A DNA stretch of 55,792 nucleotides, taken from positions 1-55,792 of the forward strand of contig CAIZSE010000001.1 in assembly GCA_903935585.1 (NCBI GenBank), read 5' to 3'. Position 1 is the stretch's first letter, and every line of letters starts with the position of its first letter. This DNA is from an uncultured Burkholderiales bacterium. Lineage in GTDB: Bacteria > Pseudomonadota > Gammaproteobacteria > Burkholderiales > Burkholderiaceae_C. Positions 26,106-35,449 of the stretch are shown here, piece after piece. Made by a program: the position numbers and the translations under genes. The notes under the pieces were generated by a model. It made no database searches. It had not been told where the DNA came from and saw only the letters and a list, made by a program, of their open reading frames with translations.

Positions 26106-27125
26106 ATGTTGAAATTGAAATCTTTAGTAGCCGCCATTGGCCTGAGCGCTGTCGCAGCGGCCAGCTTTGCTGCTGACATCACCGGCGCAGGCGCGACTTT
26201 CCCGTTCCCTATTTATGCCAAGTGGGCTGAGGGCTACAAAGCCGCCACCGGCACCGGCATGAACTACCAGTCCATCGGTTCTTCGGGTGGTATCAAGCAA
26301 ATCCGCGCCAAGACCGTGACTTTTGGTGCGACCGATGCCCCCGTCAAAGGTGAAGACCTTGACAAAGACGCCATGGTCCAGTTCCCCGCCATCATCGGCG
26401 GCACAGTGCCCGTAATTAACTTGGATGGTTTCAAGCCAGGCGAATTGCGCGTGACGGGTGCCGTCATGGCCGAGATGTTCATGGGCAAAATCAGCAAGTG
26501 GAACGACCCCAAGTTTGCCGCTTTGAACCCTGGCAAAAACTTGCCCAACGAAATCATCACCGTGGTGCACCGCGCCGACGGTTCGGGCACCACCTTCAAC
26601 TGGACCGACTACCTGACCGCTGTCAGCAAAGAGTGGGCTGACACAGTGGGCAAGGGTGCTGCTGTCAAGTGGCCAGCGTCTACATCGGTGGGTGGCAAGG
26701 GCAACGAAGGTGTTGCAGCCAACGTGAACCGCATCAAAGGTTCTTTAGGCTACGTGGAATACGCCTACGTGAAAAAGAACAAGATGAACTTCATGCAAAT
26801 CCAGAACGCCGACGGCAAGTACGTCAGTCCTGATGACGCCACCTTTGCGGCGGCCGCAGCCAGTGCCGACTGGTTCAGCGTGCCGGGCATGGGCGTGTCC
26901 ATGGTCAATGCCAAAGGCGCAAACAGCTGGCCCGTCAGCACGGCTTCTTTCATCTTGATGTACACAAACCCAGGCGACAAAGCCGCTTCTGCTGAAGCCC
27001 TCAAGTTCTTTGACTGGTCCTTCAAAAATGGCAAGAAAATGGCAGCCGATCTGGATTACGTGCCTTTGCCTGACAGCTTGACCGATCAGATCCGTTCCAA
27101 AGTCTGGTCAAAAATCCAGAAGTAA
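26106..27125 (+). CDS. pstS: Phosphate ABC transporter, periplasmic phosphate-binding protein
   Basis: A 339-residue periplasmic binding protein. The signal peptide LKSLVAAIGLSAVAAASFA precedes ADITGAGATFPFPIYAKW. Phosphate-contact motifs are YQSIGSSGGIKQI, FGATDAPV and HRADGSGTTFNWTDYL. It binds phosphate and hands it to PstCA. The ATG at 26106 follows AGGAGA; longer in-frame readings start in the promoter region. A stem-loop separates it from pstC, which usually lets the binding protein be made in excess. Confidence 0.96.
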   Translation: MLKLKSLVAAIGLSAVAAASFAADITGAGATFPFPIYAKWAEGYKAATGTGMNYQSIGSSGGIKQIRAKTVTFGATDAPVKGEDLDKDAMVQFPAIIGGTVPVINLDGFKPGELRVTGAVMAEMFMGKISKWNDPKFAALNPGKNLPNEIITVVHRADGSGTTFNWTDYLTAVSKEWADTVGKGAAVKWPASTSVGGKGNEGVAANVNRIKGSLGYVEYAYVKKNKMNFMQIQNADGKYVSPDDATFAAAAASADWFSVPGMGVSMVNAKGANSWPVSTASFILMYTNPGDKAASAEALKFFDWSFKNGKKMAADLDYVPLPDSLTDQIRSKVWSKIQK

Positions 27126-27143
27126 TTCAGGCTTCGGTCTGCC

Positions 27144-27175
27144 ATCCGTCGGTTGTCATCCAACGACCGACGGAT
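27144..27175 (+). terminator. Stem-loop attenuator between pstS and pstC
   Basis: ATCCGTCGGT and ACCGACGGAT form a perfect 10-bp stem around a 12-base loop, then TTCTTGTTT. It probably stops part of the transcripts or protects the pstS message, giving more PstS than permease. Confidence 0.7.
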
Positions 27176-27216
27176 TTCTTGTTTAATTGGATGCTCTTTG
27201 TTTGATCGGTCAAGAC

Positions 27217-28194
27217 ATGCAATCCCCCCCCTCCAGTGCGGACAGCACCAGCCACATGCTGAGCATGGTCAAGCGGCAGCGTTTGCAAGACCTGTTGTTT
27301 CACCGACTGACGCAGCTGTTTTCACTATTGGTTTTGGTGGCTTTGGCCGGGATCATCGTGTCCTTGTTCATCAATGCCTGGCCTACCTTTGCCAAGTTTG
27401 GTGCGCGCTTCATTTGGTATGTGGAATGGGACATCATCAACGAAGAGTTTGGTGCAGCCATTGCGATTGTTGGCACGCTGGCCAGCGCGGGCATTGCCAT
27501 GTTGGTGGCGGTGCCCCTGGCCTTTGGCATTGCCGTGTTTTTAACCGAAACCTGCCCAGTCTGGTTGCGCCGCCCCTTGGGCACCGCCATCGAGTTGCTG
27601 GCAGCGGTGCCATCGATCATTTATGGCATGTTTGGCTTGTTCGTATTTGCCCCCATTTTTGCCGATTACATCCAGGTACCGCTGCGCGATGTGCTGGGCG
27701 GTATGCCGCTGATCGGTTTTTTGTTTGGTGGGGCACCCAACGGCATGGGCATTTTGGCGGCCGGCATCGTGTTGGCCTTCATGGTCTTGCCTTTTGTGGC
27801 CGCTGTGATGCGCGACGTGTTCGAAATCACCCCCCCGATCTTGCGTGAATCGGCTTATGGCCTGGGTTGCACGACCTGGGAAGTGGTGCGCAAGATTGTT
27901 TTGCCTTACACCCAAAAAGGCGTCATCGGCGGCATCATGCTGGGTTTGGGCCGCGCCTTGGGTGAGACCATGGCGGTGACCTTTGTGATTGGCAATGCCA
28001 ACCGCATGCCCACTTCGCTTTTCTCGCCGGGTACATCGATTGCCTCCACACTTGCCAATGAGTTTGGTGAGGCCGATGACTTTCATATTTCTTCACTTTT
28101 CGCGCTCGGCTTTTTGTTGTTCGTGATCACTTTCGTGGTCTTGGCCTTCGCCAAAATCATGATCAACCGGGCTGAAAAAGCCAAGGGGTTCTGA
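27217..28194 (+). CDS. pstC: Phosphate ABC transporter permease PstC
   Basis: About 325 residues with six predicted membrane helices; one of the two inner-membrane permeases of the Pst system. The family loop APNGMGILAAGIVLAFMVLP and the coupling-helix region TPPILRESAYGLGCTTWEVV are present. The ATG at 27217 (MQSPPSSADS) was chosen; a TTG at 27187 would add ten residues. pstA starts 1 bp after its stop. Confidence 0.94.
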   Translation: MQSPPSSADSTSHMLSMVKRQRLQDLLFHRLTQLFSLLVLVALAGIIVSLFINAWPTFAKFGARFIWYVEWDIINEEFGAAIAIVGTLASAGIAMLVAVPLAFGIAVFLTETCPVWLRRPLGTAIELLAAVPSIIYGMFGLFVFAPIFADYIQVPLRDVLGGMPLIGFLFGGAPNGMGILAAGIVLAFMVLPFVAAVMRDVFEITPPILRESAYGLGCTTWEVVRKIVLPYTQKGVIGGIMLGLGRALGETMAVTFVIGNANRMPTSLFSPGTSIASTLANEFGEADDFHISSLFALGFLLFVITFVVLAFAKIMINRAEKAKGF

Positions 28195-28195
28195 C

Positions 28196-29056
28196 ATGGC
28201 GATGAACATGAATGAAGCGTTGTACCGCCGTCGCCGTTTGGCCAATGCTTGGGGCATGGTCACATCCATGCTGGCCATGGGTTTGGGCTTGACGGTGTTG
28301 TTGTGGATTTTGGTGGTCTTGTTTTCCAACGGTTTTGCCGCTCTGGATTTGAACTTGCTAACTCAAGACACACCCGCACCTGGAACAGAAGGTGGCGGGT
28401 TGCGCAACGCCATTGTGGGCAGTTTGATGATGGTGGGGCTCACTGTGTTGGTGGCCACGCCTGTGGGTATTTTGGCGGGTATCTACCTGACCGAGTACGG
28501 CGATCAAAGCAAAACTGCCGAACTCACACGTTTTGTGACCGACATCATGCTGTCTGCACCGTCGATCGTGATCGGCTTGTTTGTGTATGCCATTGCCGTG
28601 GCCACCTTGGGCACTTTTTCTGGCTACGCGGGCAGCCTGGCGCTGTCCTTGATTGCCGTGCCTGTGATCATGCGAACGACTGAAAACATGCTCCGATTGG
28701 TGCCTGGCAGTTTGCGTGAAGCTGCCTTTGCACTGGGCGCACCGCGTTGGAAGGTGTCGCTGTCGGTCACGCTGCGTGCGGCTAAAAGTGGTGTGATCAC
28801 CGGTTTGTTACTGGCTGTTGCCCGCATCAGCGGAGAGACCGCGCCCTTGCTTTTCACGGCGCTGAACAACCAGTTCTTCAATGCCGACATGGGCAAGCCC
28901 ATGGCCAATTTGCCTGTGGTGATTTTCCAGTTTGCCATGAGCCCGTATGAGAACTGGATTCGATTGGCTTGGGCGGGGGCATTGTTGGTCACCCTGGCTG
29001 TTTTGGTGCTCAATATTTTGGCCCGTGTATTTTTCAGGGACAAGCAGTCGGTTTGA
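28196..29056 (+). CDS. pstA: Phosphate ABC transporter permease PstA
   Basis: A 286-residue second permease subunit. It has six membrane segments, TPVGILAGIYLTEYG, the coupling segment SLREAAFALGAPRWKVSLSV and RISGETAPLLFTALNNQFF, all typical of PstA. AAGGGG lies ahead of the ATG within the end of pstC. It pairs with PstC to form the phosphate channel. Confidence 0.95.
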   Translation: MAMNMNEALYRRRRLANAWGMVTSMLAMGLGLTVLLWILVVLFSNGFAALDLNLLTQDTPAPGTEGGGLRNAIVGSLMMVGLTVLVATPVGILAGIYLTEYGDQSKTAELTRFVTDIMLSAPSIVIGLFVYAIAVATLGTFSGYAGSLALSLIAVPVIMRTTENMLRLVPGSLREAAFALGAPRWKVSLSVTLRAAKSGVITGLLLAVARISGETAPLLFTALNNQFFNADMGKPMANLPVVIFQFAMSPYENWIRLAWAGALLVTLAVLVLNILARVFFRDKQSV

Positions 29057-29110
29057 TGCCGTCTGACCCCAAGCCGCCCGATTTTTCAATTTGCATTCAC
29101 AGGAATCCAC

Positions 29111-29884
29111 ATGCCTGACAAGACACCGACCCGAAACGCACTGGAAGTGCGCAACCTTGACTTTTACTACGGCAAGTTCAAAGGCCTGAAAAATGTCAAT
29201 CTCGACATCGCTGAGCACCGCGTGACGGCCTTCATCGGCCCTTCTGGGTGCGGCAAGTCCACATTGCTGCGCACGCTCAACCGCATGTACAGCCTGTACC
29301 CTGGGCAACGCGCCGAAGGTGAGATCAAGTTTTATGGTCAAAACATTCTGGACAAAGGCCAGGACCTGAACTTGCTGCGTGCTCAAATTGGCATGGTGTT
29401 TCAAAAGCCCACACCTTTCCCGATGTCGATCTACGACAACATCGCTTTTGGGGTGCGCTTGTACGAAAATCTCAGCCGTGCCGACATGGACGAGCGCGTA
29501 GAGTCGGCCTTGACCAAGGCTGCCATTTGGAACGAAGTCAAAGACAAACTCGGCCAAAGCGGCTTGTCACTTTCTGGTGGCCAGCAGCAGCGTTTGTGCA
29601 TCGCACGCACCGTCGCCGTCAAGCCCAAGGTCATCTTGCTGGACGAGCCCACATCGGCACTTGACCCTATCTCGACCGCCAAGGTGGAAGAGTTGGTGAG
29701 CGAGTTGAAAAAAGAATACACCGTGGCCATCGTGACGCACAACATGCAGCAGGCTGCGCGGGTGTCGGACTTCACTGCCTACATGTACCTGGGCGAGTTG
29801 GTCGAATTTGGCCAGACCGAGCAGATTTTCATGAAGCCTGCACGTCAGGAAACCGAAGATTACATCACCGGCCGTTTTGGCTGA
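29111..29884 (+). CDS. pstB: Phosphate ABC transporter ATP-binding protein
   Basis: A 257-residue ATPase subunit. Walker [10 protein letters not shown] (residues 43-51), the PstB-specific [17 protein letters not shown], signature [13 protein letters not shown], Walker [13 protein letters not shown] and the switch histidine in [13 protein letters not shown]. It ends DYITGRFG as PstB proteins usually do. It drives phosphate import and, with PhoU, signals to PhoR. Confidence 0.97.
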   Translation: MPDKTPTRNALEVRNLDFYYGKFKGLKNVNLDIAEHRVTAFIGPSGCGKSTLLRTLNRMYSLYPGQRAEGEIKFYGQNILDKGQDLNLLRAQIGMVFQKPTPFPMSIYDNIAFGVRLYENLSRADMDERVESALTKAAIWNEVKDKLGQSGLSLSGGQQQRLCIARTVAVKPKVILLDEPTSALDPISTAKVEELVSELKKEYTVAIVTHNMQQAARVSDFTAYMYLGELVEFGQTEQIFMKPARQETEDYITGRFG

Positions 29885-29898
29885 TCAGGAGAAGCACC

Positions 29899-30597
29899 AT
29901 GGAAAAACACATTTCAAGTCAATTTGACGCCGACCTAACCAACGTGTCATCACGCGTTTTGGAGCTGGGTGGTTTGGTGGAATCTCAAACACGCCATGCC
30001 GTCTACGCTTTGGCCCAATTCAGTTTGGAAGTGGCTGACCAGGTCATTGCCACTGAAAAGCAAGTCAACATCTTGGAAGTTGAAATTGACGCCGAGTTGG
30101 CCACCATCATTGCCCGACGACAGCCGACTGCGCGTGACTTGCGCTTGCTGATGGCGATCTCCAAGATCACCGGCAATCTTGAGCGTGCTGGTGATGAAGC
30201 TGAGCGGATTGCCCGAATGGTTAAAAAAATTCTGGAGCAAGGCAGCCCTCGTAACCTTCCTTCTTCGGAATTGCGGATCGCTTCGGACCTGGCCTCAGGT
30301 TTACTGCGCAAGGCATTGGACGCATTTGCGCGGCTCGATGTGAACACGGCCTTGGTGATTTTGAAAGAAGACGATCTGATCGACGCTGAATTCAATGGCT
30401 TCGTCCGCAAGTTGATCACTTACATGATGGAAGACCCCCGTACCATCTCAGCCAGCCTGGATCTGCTTTTTGTGGCGAAAGCGATTGAGCGCATCGGTGA
30501 CCATGCCAAGAACATCGCCGAATTTGTGATTTATGTGGTCAAAGGTTCCGATGTCCGCCACACGGCGCTGACTGAAATTGAAAAAGCGGTGCGATGA
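29899..30597 (+). CDS. phoU: Phosphate signalling protein PhoU
   Basis: A 232-residue all-helical protein with two three-helix repeats. The metal-binding motifs appear in each half (GNLERAGDEAERIARM, AIERIGDHAKNIAEFVIYVV). It links the Pst transporter to PhoR and keeps the Pho regulon off when phosphate is plentiful. AGGAG lies ahead of the ATG, and its stop overlaps the phoB start by 4 bp. Confidence 0.96.
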   Translation: MEKHISSQFDADLTNVSSRVLELGGLVESQTRHAVYALAQFSLEVADQVIATEKQVNILEVEIDAELATIIARRQPTARDLRLLMAISKITGNLERAGDEAERIARMVKKILEQGSPRNLPSSELRIASDLASGLLRKALDAFARLDVNTALVILKEDDLIDAEFNGFVRKLITYMMEDPRTISASLDLLFVAKAIERIGDHAKNIAEFVIYVVKGSDVRHTALTEIEKAVR

Positions 30598-31289
30598 AAA
30601 GTTTGCCGAGAATTTTGATCGTTGAGGACGAGGCGCCTATTGCCGAGCTGATTTCAGTCAATTTGCGGCACAACGGATTTCAACCAGTCTGGGCCATGGA
30701 CTCCGAGTCTGCTCAACGCGAGTTGGATGAAATATTGCCCGATGTGATTTTGCTCGACTGGATGCTTCCCGGCGAAAGTGGTTTGACACTGGCGCGGCGT
30801 TGGCGAAATTCGGCACGAACCAAGGCCATACCTATCTTGATGCTTACTGCACGTGGCGATGAGGCGGATCGGGTCGCAGGCTTGGATGCCGGAGCCGACG
30901 ATTACATTGTCAAACCATTCTCGCCACGCGAACTGCTGGCCCGAATACGCGCTGTGCTGCGCCGTCGGGTCCCTGAGTCTGTGGGTGGGGCCGTTAAAAT
31001 TGGCGAACTGCAGTTGGACGCTGATACCTACCGTGTCAGTTGGCAAGACAAGCCGATCAAAGTCGGCCCTACTGAATTCAAGCTGTTGCAATATTTAATG
31101 CGACATCCGGAGCGTGTTCATACGCGCGGCATGTTGCTTGACAAAATTTGGGGTGACCACGTTTACATTGAAGAGCGTACCGTGGATGTGCACGTCAAAC
31201 GCCTGCGCGAGTCTCTGGGTGGTGCGGGCACTATGATCGAAACCGTTCGAGGTGCAGGTTACCGCATGACCGGAACGCCCTCCAATTAA
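30594..31289 (+). CDS. phoB: Response regulator PhoB
   Basis: A 231-residue OmpR-type regulator. The receiver domain has EDEAP, the phosphorylation site LLDWMLPGESG (Asp55) and the conserved lysine in DDYIVKPFSPREL. The C-terminal winged helix holds VGPTEFKLLQYLMRHPERV and ERTVDVHVKRLRESL. It is the predicted activator at all the Pho boxes listed here. phoR follows after 11 bp. Confidence 0.96.
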   Translation: MKSLPRILIVEDEAPIAELISVNLRHNGFQPVWAMDSESAQRELDEILPDVILLDWMLPGESGLTLARRWRNSARTKAIPILMLTARGDEADRVAGLDAGADDYIVKPFSPRELLARIRAVLRRRVPESVGGAVKIGELQLDADTYRVSWQDKPIKVGPTEFKLLQYLMRHPERVHTRGMLLDKIWGDHVYIEERTVDVHVKRLRESLGGAGTMIETVRGAGYRMTGTPSN

Positions 31290-31300
31290 GGGTTTTTTGA

Positions 31301-32635
31301 ATGTTGGTTCCGATACTTGAACTTGTTTTTGCCGGGGTGGTCGTGGCTTTGCCGGTTTGGTGGTGGACTGGCTTGACCCAGGCGGTATTCGCTGCCCTGC
31401 TTGCAGTGCTTGTCTACGCCATTGTCCTGATTTGGAAAACACACCGCATTGAACAGTGGTTGTCGCAAGCTGACTTGCACAGTCCTGTGCCTTGGAAGGG
31501 TGTTTGGGCAGAGATTGCTCAACGGGTTCAGCGCTTGCTGCGCCAGCGCGAAACGCAAACCAACATGGCCGAGCAGCGCTTGCAGTATTTTTTGCAAGCC
31601 ATCCAAGCCTCTCCCAACGGCGTGACTTTGTTGGACGCACAAGGTCGCATTGAATGGTGTAACTCCACGGCATCCAGCCACTTGGGCATGGATGTCAGCC
31701 GGGATTTGAAACAACACATTGTTCATTTGGTTCGCGACCCTGTTTTTGCCAAATACATTGCAGCAAATGATCACACGGCAGAAGTGGTCATTGACGGTCG
31801 TGCCAGTTCATTGACACAAACCCCCAAGCTATCGGTGCAACTCCATATGTATGGAGAAGGACAACAGTTGTTGCTCACACGAGACATCACATCGGTCACT
31901 TTGGCCGATGCAATGCGCCGAGATTTTGTGGCCAACGTGTCTCATGAAATTCGAACACCGCTGACCGTGCTTGCCGGGTTTGTTGAAACATTGCAATCGA
32001 TTCCCTTGCCACCTGAAGAGCAGCAACGTTATCTGCATTTGATGGCGGTTCAGGCAGACCGCATGCAAAGTTTGGTGGCTGATTTATTGACCTTGTCCCA
32101 GCTGGAAGGCAGTCTGCCGCCTGGTTTGCACGAAAAGGTGAACCTGCCGGACCTGATGAGCGATGTGGCTGCAGATGCGCAGGCGCTGTCTTCGGTGTTG
32201 TCGGGGCTCGAAGGCGAACAAGGGGGATTGCTGCATGATTTGGTATTTGAACCCGTGCCGCATTGGTCCTTGTTGGGCGTTCGCTCTGAATTGCTCAGCG
32301 CCATTACAAATTTGGTCAGCAATGCCGTTCGGTACACACCGCCAGGGGGGGTGATTCGCGTCGGGTGGTCTCGCACCGCCGAAGGCGCAATTTTCTCAGT
32401 GAGTGACTCAGGCCCTGGTATTGCGCCTGAGCATCTGCCGCGGTTATCGGAAAGGTTTTACCGCGTGGATCGCAGCCGATCGCGGGAAACGGGTGGCACT
32501 GGCTTGGGCCTGGCCATTGCCAAGCATGTGGTGCAACGCCACGGTGGTGAGCTACGCATCCAAAGCCAAGTGGGCCAAGGCTCTACATTCATGCTGGTTT
32601 TGCCTGCAGCACGCATTGAACTGTTGTCGGATTGA
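31301..32635 (+). CDS. phoR: Phosphate-sensing histidine kinase PhoR
   Basis: A 444-residue kinase. Two N-terminal hydrophobic stretches anchor it (LVPILELVFAGVVVALPVWW, AVFAALLAVLVYAIVLIW), then a PAS domain (FLQAIQASPNGVTLLDAQGR), the phosphoacceptor region VANVSHEIRTPLTVL (His215) and the ATPase domain (SNAVRYTPPGG, DSGPGIAPEHLPRLSERFYR, TGLGLAIAKHV). The short membrane loop is typical of PhoR, which senses through PstB/PhoU and not an external ligand domain. Confidence 0.96.
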   Translation: MLVPILELVFAGVVVALPVWWWTGLTQAVFAALLAVLVYAIVLIWKTHRIEQWLSQADLHSPVPWKGVWAEIAQRVQRLLRQRETQTNMAEQRLQYFLQAIQASPNGVTLLDAQGRIEWCNSTASSHLGMDVSRDLKQHIVHLVRDPVFAKYIAANDHTAEVVIDGRASSLTQTPKLSVQLHMYGEGQQLLLTRDITSVTLADAMRRDFVANVSHEIRTPLTVLAGFVETLQSIPLPPEEQQRYLHLMAVQADRMQSLVADLLTLSQLEGSLPPGLHEKVNLPDLMSDVAADAQALSSVLSGLEGEQGGLLHDLVFEPVPHWSLLGVRSELLSAITNLVSNAVRYTPPGGVIRVGWSRTAEGAIFSVSDSGPGIAPEHLPRLSERFYRVDRSRSRETGGTGLGLAIAKHVVQRHGGELRIQSQVGQGSTFMLVLPAARIELLSD

Positions 32636-32677
32636 CCCATCCCCAAACTGTTGCAGTGTCACCGTAATTTCTCTGAA

Positions 32678-32695
32678 CTGACGTCAGCTTTTCAT
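32678..32695 (+). promoter_or_regulatory. PhoB-box candidate upstream of ugd
   Basis: CTGACGT-CAGC-TTTTCAT, each half-site matching CTGTCAT at five of seven positions with the 4-bp spacing, 39 bp ahead of ugd. The interval also holds the ugd ribosome binding site GAGGAG (32721-32726). Confidence 0.35.
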
Positions 32696-32734
32696 CTGGA
32701 AAATTGACCATCAAACTCAACGAGGAGTTGAGCG

Positions 32735-34192
32735 ATGAGAATCACAGTCATAGGTTCTGGTTACGTTGGATTGGTCACAGGTGCTTGCCTGTCGGATTTG
32801 GGTTTCAAGGTGGTATGCCTTGACAAGGATGAAGAAAAAATACGTTCCTTGCAAGAAGGTGTGGTGCCTATATACGAACCTGGGCTCAAAGAATTACTGG
32901 CCAGAAATCGAGCGGATGGGCGCATTCGCTTCACCACCAATGTCAGTGAAGCCATTGAGCATGGCGACATCATTTTTATTGCTGTGGGAACCCCGCCAGC
33001 CGAGGATGGTTCTGCCGATTTGGGTCATGTGCTGTCAGTTGCCGCCACCATTGGGCGCCATCTCAAAGGCTTCAAGCTGGTTGTCAACAAGTCCACGGTG
33101 CCGGTGGGTACGGCGGATCGGGTTAGGGTAGCGATTTCTCACGAGTTGTCCCATAGGGGGATGCCTCTCGATTATTTTGATGTGATTTCCAACCCTGAAT
33201 TTTTGAAGGAAGGTGCCGCCATTGATGACTTCATGCGGCCGGACCGGATTGTGGTGGGGGTTGACGATGGCGTTAATCAAGTCAAAAGCAAGCGCATGAT
33301 GGGTGACTTGTATGCAAGTTTTAATCGGCACCACTCACGCACCGTCTGGATGGATGTTCGAAGTGCCGAATTGACCAAATACGCTGCCAATGCCATGTTG
33401 GCAACCCGCATTTCTTTCATGAACGAAATTGCCAATCTGGCCGATATTTTGGGTGCAGATGTCGACCAAATACGCCGAGGCATTGGCGCTGACAGTCGAA
33501 TTGGGCATGGTTTTTTGTATGCCGGTTGCGGATACGGTGGCAGTTGTTTCCCCAAAGACACCCAGGCATTGGTGAGTACGGCCAAGGCGCATGGCCAGCT
33601 CATGCGGCTGGTCAGTGCGACAGAGCAAGTCAACGAAAATCAAAAAACACTGTTGGTTGACCGGTTGACGCAGCGCATGGGGTCTGATTTGACAGGGCGA
33701 AAAATTGCTGTCTGGGGTTTGTCTTTCAAACCCAATACCGACGATATGCGTGAGGCCACTAGCCGTGTTGTGATTCAAAGCTTGTTGAAACTGGGCGCGC
33801 AGGTCTGCGCATACGATCCAGTGGCCGGATCGGAGGCCTTGATCGCTTTGAAAGCCGACTGCGAACATAAACCAGGTTTGATGGATCGATTTGAATTGGC
33901 TTCAGACGATATGCAGGCCCTTGAAGGTGCAGATGCCTTGATGGTTTTGACGGAATGGAAAATTTTCCACAATCCTGATTTTCAAGCCATGAAAGCACTG
34001 ATGCGCCGGCCCTTTATTTTGGACGGCCGAAATCTTTACAACCCTGAGGCCTTGAGTGAAATGGGCATTGCCTACCAAGGGGTTGGGCGCCGCAATGATT
34101 TGGCACAGCTTTTATCTTTTGAAGCTGAAACGGCTTCTGACGTGAGCCAAACTTCAGACCAGGAAAATCGCCTTCAGATGATCAATGCCTAA
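32735..34192 (+). CDS. ugd: UDP-glucose 6-dehydrogenase
   Basis: A 485-residue NAD-dependent enzyme that oxidises UDP-glucose to UDP-glucuronate. The N-terminal dinucleotide fold has VIGSGYVGLVTGACLSDLG; NPEFLKEGAAIDDF and the catalytic cysteine block CGYGGSCFPKDTQALV are present, as is the C-terminal GLSFKPNTDDMREATS. About 30 extra residues at the C-terminus (after RRNDLAQLLSF) are not conserved. It overlaps lplT by 8 bp. In this setting the product may feed glucuronosyl lipids, though polysaccharide synthesis is the usual role. Confidence 0.95.
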   Translation: MRITVIGSGYVGLVTGACLSDLGFKVVCLDKDEEKIRSLQEGVVPIYEPGLKELLARNRADGRIRFTTNVSEAIEHGDIIFIAVGTPPAEDGSADLGHVLSVAATIGRHLKGFKLVVNKSTVPVGTADRVRVAISHELSHRGMPLDYFDVISNPEFLKEGAAIDDFMRPDRIVVGVDDGVNQVKSKRMMGDLYASFNRHHSRTVWMDVRSAELTKYAANAMLATRISFMNEIANLADILGADVDQIRRGIGADSRIGHGFLYAGCGYGGSCFPKDTQALVSTAKAHGQLMRLVSATEQVNENQKTLLVDRLTQRMGSDLTGRKIAVWGLSFKPNTDDMREATSRVVIQSLLKLGAQVCAYDPVAGSEALIALKADCEHKPGLMDRFELASDDMQALEGADALMVLTEWKIFHNPDFQAMKALMRRPFILDGRNLYNPEALSEMGIAYQGVGRRNDLAQLLSFEAETASDVSQTSDQENRLQMINA

Positions 34193-35438
34193 AGGCTTTT
34201 TCTTATTGATTCTGGCGCAATTTTTCAGCGGCTTGGCGGACAACGCCTTGATGATTCTTGGGATATTTTTTTTGCAAGAACAGGGCTATCCAGGGTGGTG
34301 GTCGCCGATGTTGAAATTTTCATTCACCCTGAGTTATGTGGTTTTAGCGGGTGTGGTCGGTTCTATCTCGGATGCTTTTTCGAAAGGGCGTTTGATGGCG
34401 TCCATGAATGTTCTGAAGTTCATGGGGGTGATGCTGCTCTTGTCCGGCGCTCACCCTTTTCTTGGGTTTTCGGTGGCAGGACTGGCTGCTGCGGTGTATG
34501 CGCCAGCCAAATACGCATTGGTGACTGAAACGGTTAACACTTCGCTGCTGGTGAAAGCCAATGCATGGCTCGAGGTCTCCGTGGTACTTTCTGTTTTACT
34601 GGGCGTGGCATTGGGCGGATGGTTGACGAATTGGCGCATCGATGGGGGGATGCCTGAGGAATTATTAACAAAATTGGGTTCACACACATGGCAAGTTCAG
34701 ACTCAAATAATGCCAGCCTTTGTGGTGGTGTGTCTGATTTATCTAACGTCGGCTTGTTTGAACATGGGCTTGAAATCCATGGACTTTCAAAAGTTGCGGC
34801 ACCCATTGACATGGCGTTCTGTCGAGTGGTCATTATTTTGGAAAAATAACCGCCAACTGTGGGCCGATCCCTTGGGGGGATTTTCTCTGTACGTCACCAC
34901 GCTGTGCTGGGGAGTGGGTGCCGTACTTCAATTTGTTGTTTTGGCGTGGGCTCAATCATCGGCTGGGCTGAGTTTGCAGCAAGCTGCCTATTTGCAGGCA
35001 CTGGTTGCTGTGGGTGTGATGGCGGGTGCCATGATGGCAGCACGCTCGTATCAAATTTTCAATGCCAGGAAGGCGTTGCCTTGGGGTTTGGTGCTGGCCA
35101 TGCTGTTGCCAGCCATGGCGCTGACCCATTCACTGTGGCTGGCTGTTCCCATGTTGTTGTTGGCCGGGTGCGCTGGAGGAATGCTTTTGGTGCCGATGAA
35201 TGCTCTGTTGCAACAACGCGGCCAAAAAATACTCACTTCAGGACGGTCTATCGCAGTTCAGGGCTTCAATGAAAATTTGAGTGTGCTGCTCATGCTTGGC
35301 GCTTACAGCATTTTGGTAGGTTGGGACGTGTCCTCATTGACGGTGATGCTGCTACTGATGTTGCCGTTGTTGGCAGCTGTGATGCCTTGGCTTGTCAAGA
35401 AATGGAGACAAGCGATCACCAAATCATGGCGAAAATAA
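34185..35438 (+). CDS. lplT: Lysophospholipid transporter LplT (MFS)
   Basis: A 417-residue major facilitator with about 12 membrane segments. AQFFSGLADNALMILGIFFL, KFSFTLSYVVLAGVVGSISD and VYAPAKYALVTETVNTSLLV are LplT features. LplT flips lysophospholipids inward across the inner membrane for re-acylation. The usual partner acyltransferase Aas is not present in the window. The overlap with ugd implies coupled expression, and the setting suggests recycling of lysolipids during lipid replacement. Confidence 0.88.
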   Translation: MPKGFFLLILAQFFSGLADNALMILGIFFLQEQGYPGWWSPMLKFSFTLSYVVLAGVVGSISDAFSKGRLMASMNVLKFMGVMLLLSGAHPFLGFSVAGLAAAVYAPAKYALVTETVNTSLLVKANAWLEVSVVLSVLLGVALGGWLTNWRIDGGMPEELLTKLGSHTWQVQTQIMPAFVVVCLIYLTSACLNMGLKSMDFQKLRHPLTWRSVEWSLFWKNNRQLWADPLGGFSLYVTTLCWGVGAVLQFVVLAWAQSSAGLSLQQAAYLQALVAVGVMAGAMMAARSYQIFNARKALPWGLVLAMLLPAMALTHSLWLAVPMLLLAGCAGGMLLVPMNALLQQRGQKILTSGRSIAVQGFNENLSVLLMLGAYSILVGWDVSSLTVMLLLMLPLLAAVMPWLVKKWRQAITKSWRK

Positions 35439-35449
35439 AAGGAGGTGTC

